This document shows positions 19,570 to 29,600 of a stretch of DNA of 64,000 nt, in pieces. Position 1 is the first letter of the stretch. The number at the start of each line of letters is the position of its first letter. This DNA is from Symbiodinium natans (Eukaryota > Sar > Dinophyceae > Suessiales > Symbiodiniaceae). The stretch is taken from the NCBI GenBank assembly GCA_905221605.1, contig CAJNDS010001113.1, positions 1,319,163-1,383,162 of the forward strand, in the 5' to 3' direction. The position numbers were made by a program, and so were the translations under genes. The notes under the pieces were generated by a model that worked only from the letters and a program-made list of their open reading frames with translations, searched no databases and was not told where the DNA came from.

Positions 19570-19722
19570 GGAACTTAGTGGTTGAACTCACCCTAAACCC
19601 TAAACCCCAAACCCTAAACCCCAAACCCTAAACCCTAAACCCTCAACCCTAAACCCTAAACCCTAAACCCCAAACCCTAAACCCCAAACCCTAAACCCTA
19701 AACCCTAAACCCTAAACCCTGA
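19570..19722 (-). repeat. (CCCTAAA)n array with CCCCAAA variants
   Basis: About 21 C-rich heptamers, several changed to CCCCAAA and one to CCCTCAA. It lies directly upstream of the putative first exon at 19737. Confidence 0.9.
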
Positions 19723-19736
19723 TCCCTTGCTGACGC

Positions 19737-19840
19737 ATGCTGTGCCTGGCTCTCCATGCCCTGCTTTTGATGTCCGCGGACGCGGGCGCCGCCTGCACGC
19801 CAGACGAAGCTCCGAGGGCGGCTCTTCTCAAGCAGCGAAT
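19737..19840 (+). CDS. Putative first exon with signal peptide, gene B
   Basis: ATG at 19737 opens MLCLALHALLLMSADAGAAC, a hydrophobic core followed by small residues, typical of a secretory signal. It continues TPDEAPRAALLKQR. The end is probably a GC donor at 19841, directly followed by TTAGGG words. Phase to the island at 20336 does not close with that donor, so the donor or an intermediate exon is uncertain. Next comes a G-rich array of TTTGGGG type (19855-19975). Confidence 0.5.
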
Positions 19841-20302
19841 GCTTAGGGTTTAGGGTTTGGGTTTGGGGTTTGGGGTTTGGGGTTTCGGGTTTTGGGGTTT
19901 GGGGTTTGGGGCTTGGGGCTTGGGGCTTGAGGTTTGGGGTTTGGGGTTTGGGGTTTGGGTTCAGGGCTTGGGGTTTAGGAGGGTTTAGTAGGGTTTTTAG
20001 GGGTTGGGGGTTTAGGGCTCACGGTTCAGTGGTAGAGGGTAGAAGTGCATGGGCCCCCTGAAACCTCTAAACTCCCTAACCTCCCGGAACCTTAGATGTG
20101 TGACTGCAGTGAATGCAAAGATGGCCCCTCCTGAAATGCAAGTAGGCCCATGATACGATGAGGTTTGGAGGTTCATGGGTACCTTATACAAGCTAGGCTC
20201 TGAACCCCAAACCCCAAACCCGAAACCAAGTATCTACAGCCCTAAACCCTAAACCCTAAACCCTAAACCCTAAACCCCAAACCCTAAACCCTAAACCCTA
20301 AA

Positions 20303-20325
20303 CCCCCCCCCCCCCCCCCCCCCCC
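20303..20325. repeat. 23-bp poly-C
   Basis: An unbroken run of 23 C lies between a C-rich heptamer array (20240-20302) and an acceptor AG, where it acts as part of a pyrimidine tract. Confidence 0.95.
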
Positions 20326-20335
20326 GGTCCTCCAG

Positions 20336-20425
20336 GTGCGACGCACGCGGGATGGCCGAACCTTCGTCTACGATGCCTGCAGCCGCGCTTGGCGCCTGGA
20401 TGGGGAAGCCCTGGCTGCCGAGCAG
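20336..20425 (+). CDS. Exon of gene B, unknown function
   Basis: It reads VRRTRDGRTFVYDACSRAWR then LDGEALAAEQ, a clean 30-codon exon with AG acceptor and GC donor (CAG/GCTGAGG). The donor leads straight into TTTAGGG words (20430-20600). It could follow the signal-peptide exon at 19737. No family recognised. Confidence 0.6.
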
Positions 20426-20429
20426 GCTG

Positions 20430-20600
20430 AGGTTTAGGGTTTAGGGTTTAGGGCTTAGGGCTTAGGGCTCAGGGCTCAGGGCTTAGGGCTTAGGGCTTGG
20501 GTTTAGGGTTTAGGGTTTAGGGTTTAGGGTTTAGGGTTTAGGGTTTAGGGTTTAGGGTTTAGGGTTTAGGGTTTAGGGTTTAGGGTTTAGGGTTTAGGGT
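20430..20600 (+). repeat. (TTTAGGG)n array with CTTAGGG and CTCAGGG variants
   Basis: About 24 G-rich units starting 4 bp after a GC donor. The intron ends with C-rich degenerate words (20880-21270), so its two ends are complementary. Confidence 0.93.
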
Positions 20601-20610
20601 GAGGCACTTA

Positions 20611-20690
20611 CGTTCCTTAAAGGGTTCTGAAGTATGGGCCCATGCGTATTATAGGGTCGTTCCTTACAGGGTTCTGAAGTATGGGCCCTT
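20611..20690. repeat. Local duplication
   Basis: The phrase AGGGTTCTGAAGTATGGGCC occurs twice, near 20621 and 20667, each preceded by GTTCCTTA. Confidence 0.7.
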
Positions 20691-21290
20691 GGGTTTTATA
20701 GCGTCCATAAGGGGTAGATAAGGGGTCCCCTGTTTACGGGCCCATGCTATGGGACCATGTCACCACCCTACGAAATTAAGGGATGAGGGTATTGGGCTCC
20801 CTAGAACAGTCCCTAAGCGCTCAGCACCCATGCAGCATCAAGGGATAGTTGGGGCGGTTCCGAAACCCTACGGCCCCACGCCCTACACCAACCCGAAACC
20901 CTAAGCCCAAAAAAAATCCTGAACCCCAAGCCCTGGGCCCTATAAATCCTGAACCCGAACCCTCAACCCTAAACCCTAATCCGAAAACCCTGAACCCTAA
21001 ACCCTGAACCCTAAACCCTCAACCCTCAACCCTAAACCCTCAACCCTCAACCCTAAACCCTCAACCCTAAACCCTAAACCCTCAACCCCTAACCCGAAAC
21101 CCTCAACCCTAAACCCTAAGCCCTCAACCCAAAACCCGAAACCCTCAACCCTAAACCCTAAACCCTCCACCTGAAACCCTAAACCCTATACCCTCAAGCC
21201 TAAACCCTCAACCCCAAGCCCTAAACCCTCAATCCTGAACCCTCAAAACCCTAAAACCCCAAAAAACCCCAAGACAGCAACGTGGGCCAG

Positions 21291-21343
21291 GTCACAGAAG
21301 CGTTGGCCCTCCCCTGGTCCCAGCTCTCTGTCTTCATCAAAGG
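21291..21343 (+). CDS. Exon of gene B
   Basis: It reads VTEALALPWSQLSVFIK, in phase after the exon ending 20425. The donor is GT (AAAGG/GTGAAACG). No family recognised. Confidence 0.5.
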
Positions 21344-21521
21344 GTGAAACGAGTGGCAAGATCGATTTTCACATATGCTGGTTTCCGACATATGGGGTAC
21401 ACTTCTGTGGGGTCTTTAAGGGTTTAAGGGGATTGTGTTCTGTTTGGGTGTAAAAGGCGTACCCCTATTTGGGAAATACCCATATGCATCAAAAGCATAG
21501 TCCGAGCCACAGGCCGCGCAG

Positions 21522-21544
21522 AAACCCTTTTCTCCTGGCCAACG
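21522..21544 (+). CDS. Possible 23-nt micro-exon of gene B
   Basis: Acceptor AG, donor GT. In phase with 21343 it continues GNPFLLAN. Only phase and splice sites support it. Directly downstream is a 16-G run (21569-21584). Confidence 0.3.
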
Positions 21545-21584
21545 GTTAGGGCGGATTGCTTTTTTGGAGGGGGGGGGGGGGGGG

Positions 21585-22139
21585 TGGCGGTTCAGGGAGT
21601 TTCGGCGGTTTAGGGAGTTTAGGGAGTTTAGGAAGTTTTAATTTAAGGAGGCTAGGGCATTCAGGGAGTTTGGGAGTAAATTGTGAGTTCAGCAAGTTTA
21701 GGGTGGTTAGTGAGTTTTTAGTAAGTCAGGGCCCAAAGCACCCATGGCTTCAGAGGGTCTTGGGTTTCGGACGCGTTCAACCTCTCTAGGGTCTAGGGTC
21801 TAGGGTCCAGGGTCTAGGGTCTAGGGTTTAGGGTTTAGGGTTCAGGGTTTAGGGTTTAGGGTTTAGGGTTTAGGGTTTAGGGTTAGACTCGCTCTCTTTA
21901 CCCTAGCCCTATACCCGAAACTCTTACAGTAGATTGGTTTTGGGTTTCAAGGGGACGATCTTGGTTCTTGAGGCTGTGATATAAACTATGGAGTTAGGGG
22001 GTTTACAGAGCTGTTTAGGGTTGTTCCATTCACTGTAGCATCGCCAACACTAAACACTGAGCCCTGCGGCAAGCTAAGCTGGAGGTATCAGAGGCTTCTA
22101 ACACAGCAACTACCCAGCGACCCAAGAACCCTAAACTCT
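21585..22139. other. Non-coding mosaic
   Basis: It begins with short GGGAGTTTAGG words (21590-21720), then a G-rich array (21788-21884, partly CTAGGG). The rest is unique sequence with no exon call. Confidence 0.4.
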
Positions 22140-22151
22140 CGTGAACCCGCG

Positions 22152-22233
22152 CATGGTGCGCCTAAGGTTCAACGTGAGCTTTGATGGCCAGTTTCAGACT
22201 CTCGGCTGCAGATATCGAATGTCCGTTCGCGAG
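22152..22233 (+). CDS. Exon-like island, unknown
   Basis: From ATG near 22152 it reads MVRLRFNVSFDGQFQTLGCR then YRMSVRE, ending in TAG or a GT donor (GAG/GTCTAGG). An in-frame stop just upstream and the lack of a clean acceptor leave its status open; it may be a first exon. Confidence 0.35.
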
Positions 22234-22411
22234 GTCTAGGTGACTAGCTCAGGAAACCCCAAACCCCAAACCCCAAACCCCAAACCCCGAACCCCAAACC
22301 CCAAACCCCAAACCCTAAACCCTAAACCCTTCACCCTTCACCCGAAACCCATTTGGGTTCCATCAGCCCCAAACCCTAAACAAATCGAGCCTCCGTGTGT
22401 AAAATGTAGGT

Positions 22412-22495
22412 GGAAGGGATCCCGGAGTCGGGCCTTCCTCCTCCTCAAATGGGGGAATGGGTGCCGCTCCTCCCTCACCCCCCTCGCCCTTGCAA
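22412..22495 (+). CDS. Exon-like island, unknown
   Basis: AG acceptor and possible GC donor bound a GC-rich island open in two frames (VEGIPESGLPPPQMGEW or WKGSRSRAFLLLKWGNG). I cannot choose. It is followed by about 400 bp of degenerate AACCCTA words (22560-22905). Confidence 0.25.
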
Positions 22496-22907
22496 GGGCC
22501 CTACACCCTAAACCCTGTCAGCTCTAACGCCGTAAACGAAGCTTTCCGTTTTACTGCCCACTTTATAACCCTACAACCCTAAAACCCTCAGACCCTAATT
22601 AAAGCCCTAAAACTCTAAAACCCTGCAACCCAAAAACCCAAAAACCCTAGAACCCTCTCAACCCCAACCCCCTAAGACCCTAAAACCCTAAAACCCTAAA
22701 ACCCTAATTAAAGCCGTAAACCCCTCAAACCCTACAACCCATACAACCCCCAACCTTTCTAAAACCCTACAACCCTATAACCCTAAAGCCCTAAGCCTAA
22801 AAACCCTCAAACCCAAAAACCCTCAGACCCAAAAACCTTAACACCCTAAAACCTTGAACCCCTAAGCCGTAAACCCTATGACCCATGACCCATGACCCTA
22901 AACTCTA

Positions 22908-23065
22908 AACCCTAAACCCTAAACCCTAAACCCTAAACCCTAAACCCTAAACCCTAAACCCTAAACCCTAAACCCTAAACCCTAAACCCTAATTAAACCC
23001 GAAACCCTAAACCCTAAACCCTAAACCCGAAACCCTAAACCCTAAACCTTAAACCCTAAACCCAC
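22908..23065 (-). repeat. (CCCTAAA)n array
   Basis: About 22 C-rich heptamers, with CCCGAAA variants and one CCCTAATTAAA. It ends 10 bp before the AG acceptor of the island at 23076. Confidence 0.93.
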
Positions 23066-23075
23066 GAAACTTAGG

Positions 23076-23165
23076 ATCGCCGGCAGAGCGATTCTGCTGG
23101 GTGCTGAGCCAGATCGGCGCCCGCAGACGACGCAGGACTTCTGTGGTCAAGCGGCGTTTATGTAG
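23076..23165 (+). CDS. Exon-like island, unknown
   Basis: After AG it is open in two frames: IAGRAILLGAEPDRRPQTTQ or SPAERFCWVLSQIGARRRRR. No family recognised. G-rich words start right after it (23165-23300). Confidence 0.3.
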   Translation: MAGRAILLGAEPDRRPQTTQDFCGQAAFM

Positions 23166-23593
23166 GGCTCAGGGTTTAGGGTTTTTTAGGGTTTAGGGTT
23201 TAGGGCTAGGGTTCAGGGTTTAGGGTTTAGGGTTTAGGGCTAGGGTTTAGGGTTTAGGGTTGAGGGTTGAGGGTTTAGGCTTTGGGGCTTAGGGTGGCTT
23301 TAGAGTTTTAGGGGTTGCGGTTTGGGGTTTAGGGCTTGGGGCTTGGGTGTTACCGGTTTGTAAGGCCTCCGGTTTGGGGCTTAGCGTTCAGGGGGTATGG
23401 TACTCCTCACCCTACCCTTATCTATAGCATTTTAAGCCTCCAATGATAGATAAAACAGACTCGGTGGGTCCAAAAGGCCAGATGCATGCGCGTTTGCTTC
23501 CCACGCCCGCGGCTTTTGCACGTTTGGGTGGTCTAAGCTTCGCCATCTTCAAGGACGCAGCCCTGCATCCTTGAAACCACGGCGCTAATCCCG

Positions 23594-23686
23594 AAACCTT
23601 AAACCTTAAACCTTAAACCTTAAACCTTAAACCTTAAACCTTAAACCTTAAACCTTAAACCTTGAACCTTAAACCTTAAACCCTAA
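23594..23686 (-). repeat. (CCTTAAA)n array
   Basis: About 13 near-identical heptamers of the variant ACCTTAA, homogeneous and sharply bounded. Confidence 0.93.
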
Positions 23687-24632
23687 GCCCCCGCATCCCA
23701 AGCCTCAAGTCCCGTTCACGCCTTGCGTCAGAGAGCTGGGGCCAGGACACGTGGATATGAATGGTTTCTGATATTGGGGGGGTGTGTGGGGGATTGGTGC
23801 TCTTCAGGGGGCCCCCTGTAAAACGCCTATTTCCTAAACCATCGTGGGGCATGTGTGTGAATGGCTTGGTGTTTGACATTTGGGGGGTATTTGAGAGTAG
23901 CTTGTGGCAGCTTAGTGGCTGAAGGAAGAGAGACTATTCATGACTAGCAGTAACTTGCAGCTTGCATATCTGTCCATCACGAAACAATTTTGGACAGTTT
24001 TGGTAGAGCCCAGGGCCTGCCAGCAGCCTCCCCTGCGACAGCCAAGGAAGGGTTTTCAGCAGGCTGCAATCCCTTGCGCAGCAAAGGCATCTCCCGGCGC
24101 CCGGAGTGGCTTCCCAAAACCCTCCTGGCAGGGGACCTGAAGCCAGCAGGCGTCTCCCAGTAAACCCTTCCCAGAGACAAGGACCTTCAACACCGGGAGG
24201 CTTAAACCCTTCTTTTCTGATTCAAGCAAAGGGGCCTCTACGGGCCCTGACATGCCGAAGTCTTTAAACGGTCCGAGGCTACCCCGAACCCAGCTTAAAC
24301 CCTTGCGCCGCAACTTTAAGCAAACGGAAGCAAGCATCAGTTCAATAAACCCTAAAGCCTAATAGGGCATAGTGTGGGTGGCCAGGGCCGAGTTCGCACC
24401 CTCCCTGACACACCCTAAACCCTAAACGCTAAAACCCTGCACCCTGCACCCTAAACCCTAAACCCTAAACCCTAAACCCTAAACCCTAAAGCCTAGGTGT
24501 TGAGCTGTTGCTCGAAGCACCGCTTTCGTCTGTTACTTCATGGGCTACTATAGGTCTTTAAGGGGGGTAGGGGAGGGGACGGCTTGGTTAAGCAAGGCTC
24601 TGGAACTCGCCGGCTTCTTTGCAACTTGTGTG
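23687..24632. other. Unique sequence with scattered C-rich words
   Basis: Overlapping ORFs of 66-93 codons on both strands (23940-24140, 24056-24337) look like chance reading of moderately GC-rich DNA. C-rich heptamers lie at 24413-24492. No exon is called. Confidence 0.35.
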
Positions 24633-24633
24633 G

Positions 24634-24765
24634 GGTTTAGGGTTTAGGGTTTAGGGTTTAGGGTTTAGGGTTTAGGGTTTAGGGTTTAGGGTTTAGGGTT
24701 TAGGGTTTAGGGTTTACGGTTTCGGGTTTGGGGTTTGGGGTTTAGGGTTTAGGGTTTAGGGTTTG
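24634..24765 (+). repeat. (TTTAGGG)n array
   Basis: About 18 G-rich heptamers with TTTGGGG and TTTACGG variants near 24710-24740. It ends 8 bp before an acceptor of gene C. Confidence 0.93.
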
Positions 24766-24774
24766 GCCTCTTAG

Positions 24775-24830
24775 AGGAGCACGCAGACACCGGGACCAGC
24801 ATTTGGGACGGAGCTGTGGCGCTGAGCAAG
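24775..24830 (+). CDS. Gene C exon: TGTSIWDGAVALSK
   Basis: It reads EEHADTGTSIWDGAVALSK. The Trp-Asp-Gly and Ala-Leu pattern precedes motif I in this family. The acceptor may be two bases later. The donor is GC. The next intron (24831-25536) is almost wholly G-rich arrays (24861-24925, 25398-25505) plus a 24-C run at 25294-25317. Confidence 0.8.
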
Positions 24831-26664
24831 GCCAGGGTTGCCCCCTTTTGAATGGTTTTGGGGTTTGGGGGTTTAGGGTTTAGGGTTTAAGGTTTAGGGT
24901 TTAGGGTTTAGGGTTTAGGGTTGGGGGGCACCTCCCTGTAGGGTTTGGGGGAGGGTTCAGGGTGGAGTTCGGGTTTAGGGTTTAGGGTGTAGGGATTGAG
25001 GGTATGAGGGTTTGGGGTTTGGGGTGTGGGTTTGGGGTTTGAGGTTTGAGGTTTCGGGTTGGGGGTTCAGGCCGGCGGTTGATTTATTGCAAGACTGTTG
25101 ATTGTAGCTATTTCGATCATTCGAGTCATTGTGGCAATCAGCATCGTTGTTCACGGTTTTACGGCAATTCTGGCTACGAAGGTTCTTCGGGTTAAGGGCT
25201 TCTAGGGTTTTAGGGTCTACATTCTTACCCTAACCCTAAATTCCTAACCCTACAAAACGGTTCTTGGGGGCCCAAATAGGTTCTCATGACCCACCCCCCC
25301 CCCCCCCCCCCCCCCCCGAACCTCACGTCCTAGAAGCCCTACACAGAGCCGGGGCTTCTTGCAAAAGAGGATACCCTAAGCCCTGAGCCCTCAACTTAGG
25401 GTTTAGGGTTTAGGGTTTCGGGTTTAGGGTTTAGGGTTTAGGGCGTAGGGCGTAGGGCTTAGGGTTTTAGGGTTTTAGGGTTTAGGGTTTAGGGTTTAGG
25501 GTTTAGCAACCCTCACCTCTGTGCCGGGCGTTGCAGTTCCTGGAGTGCCAGCCGCACCTCGTCCGAGGACGCCAGGCTGGGAGGTTCTTCTCCAAATCGG
25601 GTTTAGGGTTTAGGGTTTGGGGTTTAGGGTTTAGGGTTTAGGGTTCCACATCGTGGGTATCTGTCATGCAGCCCTAAAGCCCAAAGTCCTAAACACCCGA
25701 ATCCTTAAACCCCACACCGTGAACAACCGCTGACCCCTTAAACCCTAAGACCCTAAACCCTAAACCCTAAACCCTAAACCCTAAACCCTAAACCCTAAAC
25801 CCTAAACCCTAAACCCTAAACCCTAAACCACAGGTCCTGGAGCTTGGCGCAGGCAGAGGCCTTGCAGGCCTTGCGGCCTCCGCGCTGGGCGCGGAGGCTG
25901 TCTTTCCGGCACTCATCAGCGCAGATATCAAACAAACAAACCTCCACCCCAGACTCAAAGCGCTGCTGTGTCGCGCGTGAGGCCGTGCTGCTGACTGACC
26001 TGGCCTACTGTTTGGAGGCTATGGCCTTGACTTCGTCATAGTGGGGTAACATTTTAAATTTTCAAGGGTAGCTAAACCTGTTAAGGAATAAACTTTAAGT
26101 TTTACTACTATCCCAACCGTGAACTAGTAACTAGTTGAACTTCATAGCCGATCGACATCCTAACAAAGACAGCCCCCTACACCCCAACCCCGAGTTTGGG
26201 CTTTAGGGTTTGGGGGGGGGGGGGGGGGGGGGTGGTAGGGTTTGGGTTTAGGGCTTAGGGCCCCTAAACCCTAAACCCTAAACCCCAAACCCTAGACCCT
26301 AAACCCTAAACCCTCAGGGTTTAGGGTTTCGGATTTCGGGCTTGGGGTTCGGGTTTAGGGTTTAGGGTTTAGGATTGAGGGCACAGGGTTGAGGGTTTAG
26401 TACAGCCCCTGTGACATCCTGCCCCGAGGTACTCGTGCACATTCCCAAGGATTTGTGTATGCATGTATGTATGTATGTCTGTACGTATATGTATATATAA
26501 ATAAATAAATAAATAAATATATATATATATATACATTATATATATATATATATATGATGAGTTCTCTAAAATATGGTCCCTTTTGGGGGGGTCCTTATAA
26601 TTAGGCGGCCCTCTTATTTGGGGTACCCCACAAGGACCATCATTTCGAGAACTCACCTTACATG

Positions 26665-26698
<34 letters not shown>

Positions 26699-29600
26699 TG
26701 AAAGTTCATTATCGTATACATTCGTAGAAGATTGCTACATCAGTCCTTAGAACTACCCATGGACCGCTACGCCGCTACGCGCAGTACGGCACAATCAGGG
26801 TTCCAAATTGCGGGCGCCAAGCCCTAAACCCCAAGCCCTAAACCCGAAATCCCCAACCCTTATCCCCAAACCCTAAACCCTTAAACCCTTGAGCCCTACC
26901 TAAACCCTTAACCCTTAACCCTTCACCCTTATTAAAAACCCTTCACCCCATACTATTGGGTGTTTGACCTCAGAGAGGCTCTCAACACGGCAGTCCAGCT
27001 GACCACCTCCCTGGCCTCAGCCCCAGGGGTTTAGGGTTATAGGGTTATAGGGTTTTAGGCCTTTAGGGTTTAGGGTTTTGGGGTTTTAGGGTTTCGGGGT
27101 TGTAGGGTTATAGGGTTATAGGGTTATAGTGTTTTAGGCTTTTTTCGGGTTTGAGGGTTTAGCGTTTTAGGGTTTGAGGGTTTTAGGGTTTCGGGTTTTG
27201 GGGTTGTGGAGTCTAGGGTTTTGGGTTTGCCGCTGAAGCGACGCGCCTCGACGCAGGGGGTCGTGCGCGGCGCGTCACGCAAAAGCCAAAACCCCGCCGC
27301 CAAGGCCAGCGAAACCTACATAGAAACCTCTATATATACATATATACAGATGAAAAATATATATACATATATATCTATCTATCTGTCTATCTATCTATAT
27401 ATATATATCTATGTATTTATTTGTTTACACATAGCGCAAAGGACCAGGGATCTTGCGATGTTTGAGGTTTTGCTTCAGCCTTCTGACCCGAAGCCCTGAA
27501 GTTGCTGTTAAAGTGCAAAAAACCCTAAGCCCTCGGCCTTCAACCCTCACCCTAAACCCCGGACGCCCAAACCCTAAACCCTAAACCCAAACCCCAAACC
27601 TTAACCGAAACCCAAAAAGGCCCCAACCCTCGAGAGAGGCCCTCCCAAAAGGCTTCAGACCCGAAACCCTAAATTTAGGGTTTAGGATTCAGGATTTAGG
27701 GTTTAGGGTTTAAGGGTTTACGGGCTAAGGGTTTAGGTTTAGGGTTTACTGTAGGGTTTAGGGTTTAGGGTTTAGGGTTTAGGGTTTAGGGTTTAGGTTT
27801 AGGGTTTAGGGTTTAGGGTTTAGGGTTTAAGGGTTGAGGGTTTAGGGTTTAGGGGCCGCCCCTTCCAGGCTTCAGACATGGGCGCCGTGGAAGTTGCGGA
27901 GCTGGACTGGACCAGGGCGGCCGACTTCTTTGACGCGAGGTGGGCAGAGGTTTTGGGGTTTAGGGCTTAGGGTTTAGGGTTTTAGGGTTTAGGGTTTAGG
28001 GTTTCGGGTTTCGGGAATAGGGTTTAGGGTCTAGGGCTGTATAGCTGTGGTGGTTTGGACGAGAGTGTTGGACTTTAGAGGCTTTTTTGAACGAGGGATT
28101 TTGTAGTCATCTTGACGGGGAAGTGTGTTTCTTTTGGGTGCGGTGGAACTGCGAGCATCGTCTGAATTATTGCGAACTCTGAACCCTGAACCCTAAACCC
28201 TAAATTCCAAGAACCTCTGTATTATGATAGGCCTGTTGGGTTCTTCGTGCTGGGTGCTTTGCGTCGACCGCGCCCTGTGCTACATGTTAGGGTTGATGGT
28301 TTAGGCTTTAGGGTTTAGGGTTTCAGGGTTTCAGGGTTTCAGGGTTTCAGGGTTTCAGGGTTTCAGGGTTTCAGTGTTTCAGGGTTTCAGGGTTTCAGGG
28401 TTTCAGGGTTTCAGGGCTTCAGGGCTTCAGGGCTTCAGGGTGGTCTGGGAAGTTTGGGAACAGAATGCTGGCGTGCAAAAGGCCCAGCGTGCGGCCCGAT
28501 GTTGTCCTGGCAGCCGATGTAGCCTGGCTTTAGTTGTCCACTCCAAACCCTAAACCCTAAACCCTAAACCCTAAACTCTAAACCCTAAACCCTAAACCCT
28601 AAACCCTAAACCCTGAACCCTGAACCCTGAACCCTAAACCCTAAAGCCTTTTCTTAGGGGTGGCCTCTGAACAAGGTGTGTCTATCCAGCCGAGCTCTTT
28701 CAACTTGTCCGGCGTGAGGCAAACCGGTGAAGCAGAATGAGAGAGAGAGAGAGAGAGAGACGGCATATATCGTATTTCTGCGTTTTGGTTTGCTATCGTT
28801 TTGTTCGTCATCTTTCCCTCGAGCTGAACACATGGTCAAAAAACAATTGCAACAAAAACAAACTCGGGCCGGCTGGCTGACATGACAATTTGTCGCCCCG
28901 GGCTGGCTGCAATTAAACTTGGTTTACACCAAGTGTAGACACTCGAGCATGTTTCGCAGTTCGGTTGTTGTAATTAATTGTAATTAGCAGTACAGGTTTT
29001 TGGGGGGCCACAATTGAAAAATGTTTGTAGCTACTTGTTTTGAGGTGAGAAGCGTCCCGAACACTCTTGTACAAGAAATCCGCTTGTGGCTACTTTGAAA
29101 GATTGCGAAACTAAACCCTAAACTCCTAGGTGGGATAAGGGGGACCCTTAAAAGGGAACCCCTTCTGAACCCTCTTCTGGCTCTCTTAAACAGGGACCTT
29201 ATTCAGAGGGTCTTTTTCCCCAAGGGTCCCCCTATATAATCCTATCCCCTATAAACCCTAAACCCTATTCTAACTATTAAGGCCCTGAGGTCGTCTGGCT
29301 GATGGACCTTGTCGACGCGTTGGCGGATGCCTTGGCCGCAGCCTCTTGGCCGCTGTTCTCAGGACCAAGCTTTTACACTAGACCGTTTGGGGTTTAGGGT
29401 TTAGGGTTTAGGGTTTAGGGTTATAGTTATCCTACTTCTAACCCTTCTGATACGTACCCATGCCCCTCCAAGTGGCTTCCGGATGACGGATAAGGCACCG
29501 TCATCTGCGATGGGCCCCTCTTATGATAAACTCATTTAGGACCTTGATGTTCCGAATACAGCAATCTTAGGCCTGAAGCCCTAACCCCTAAACCCTAAAC

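Noticed and set aside
23940-24337. ORFs 23940-24140 (+) and 24056-24337 (-)
   Set aside because: They overlap on opposite strands, show no domain, and do not fit the phase of nearby gene C exons.
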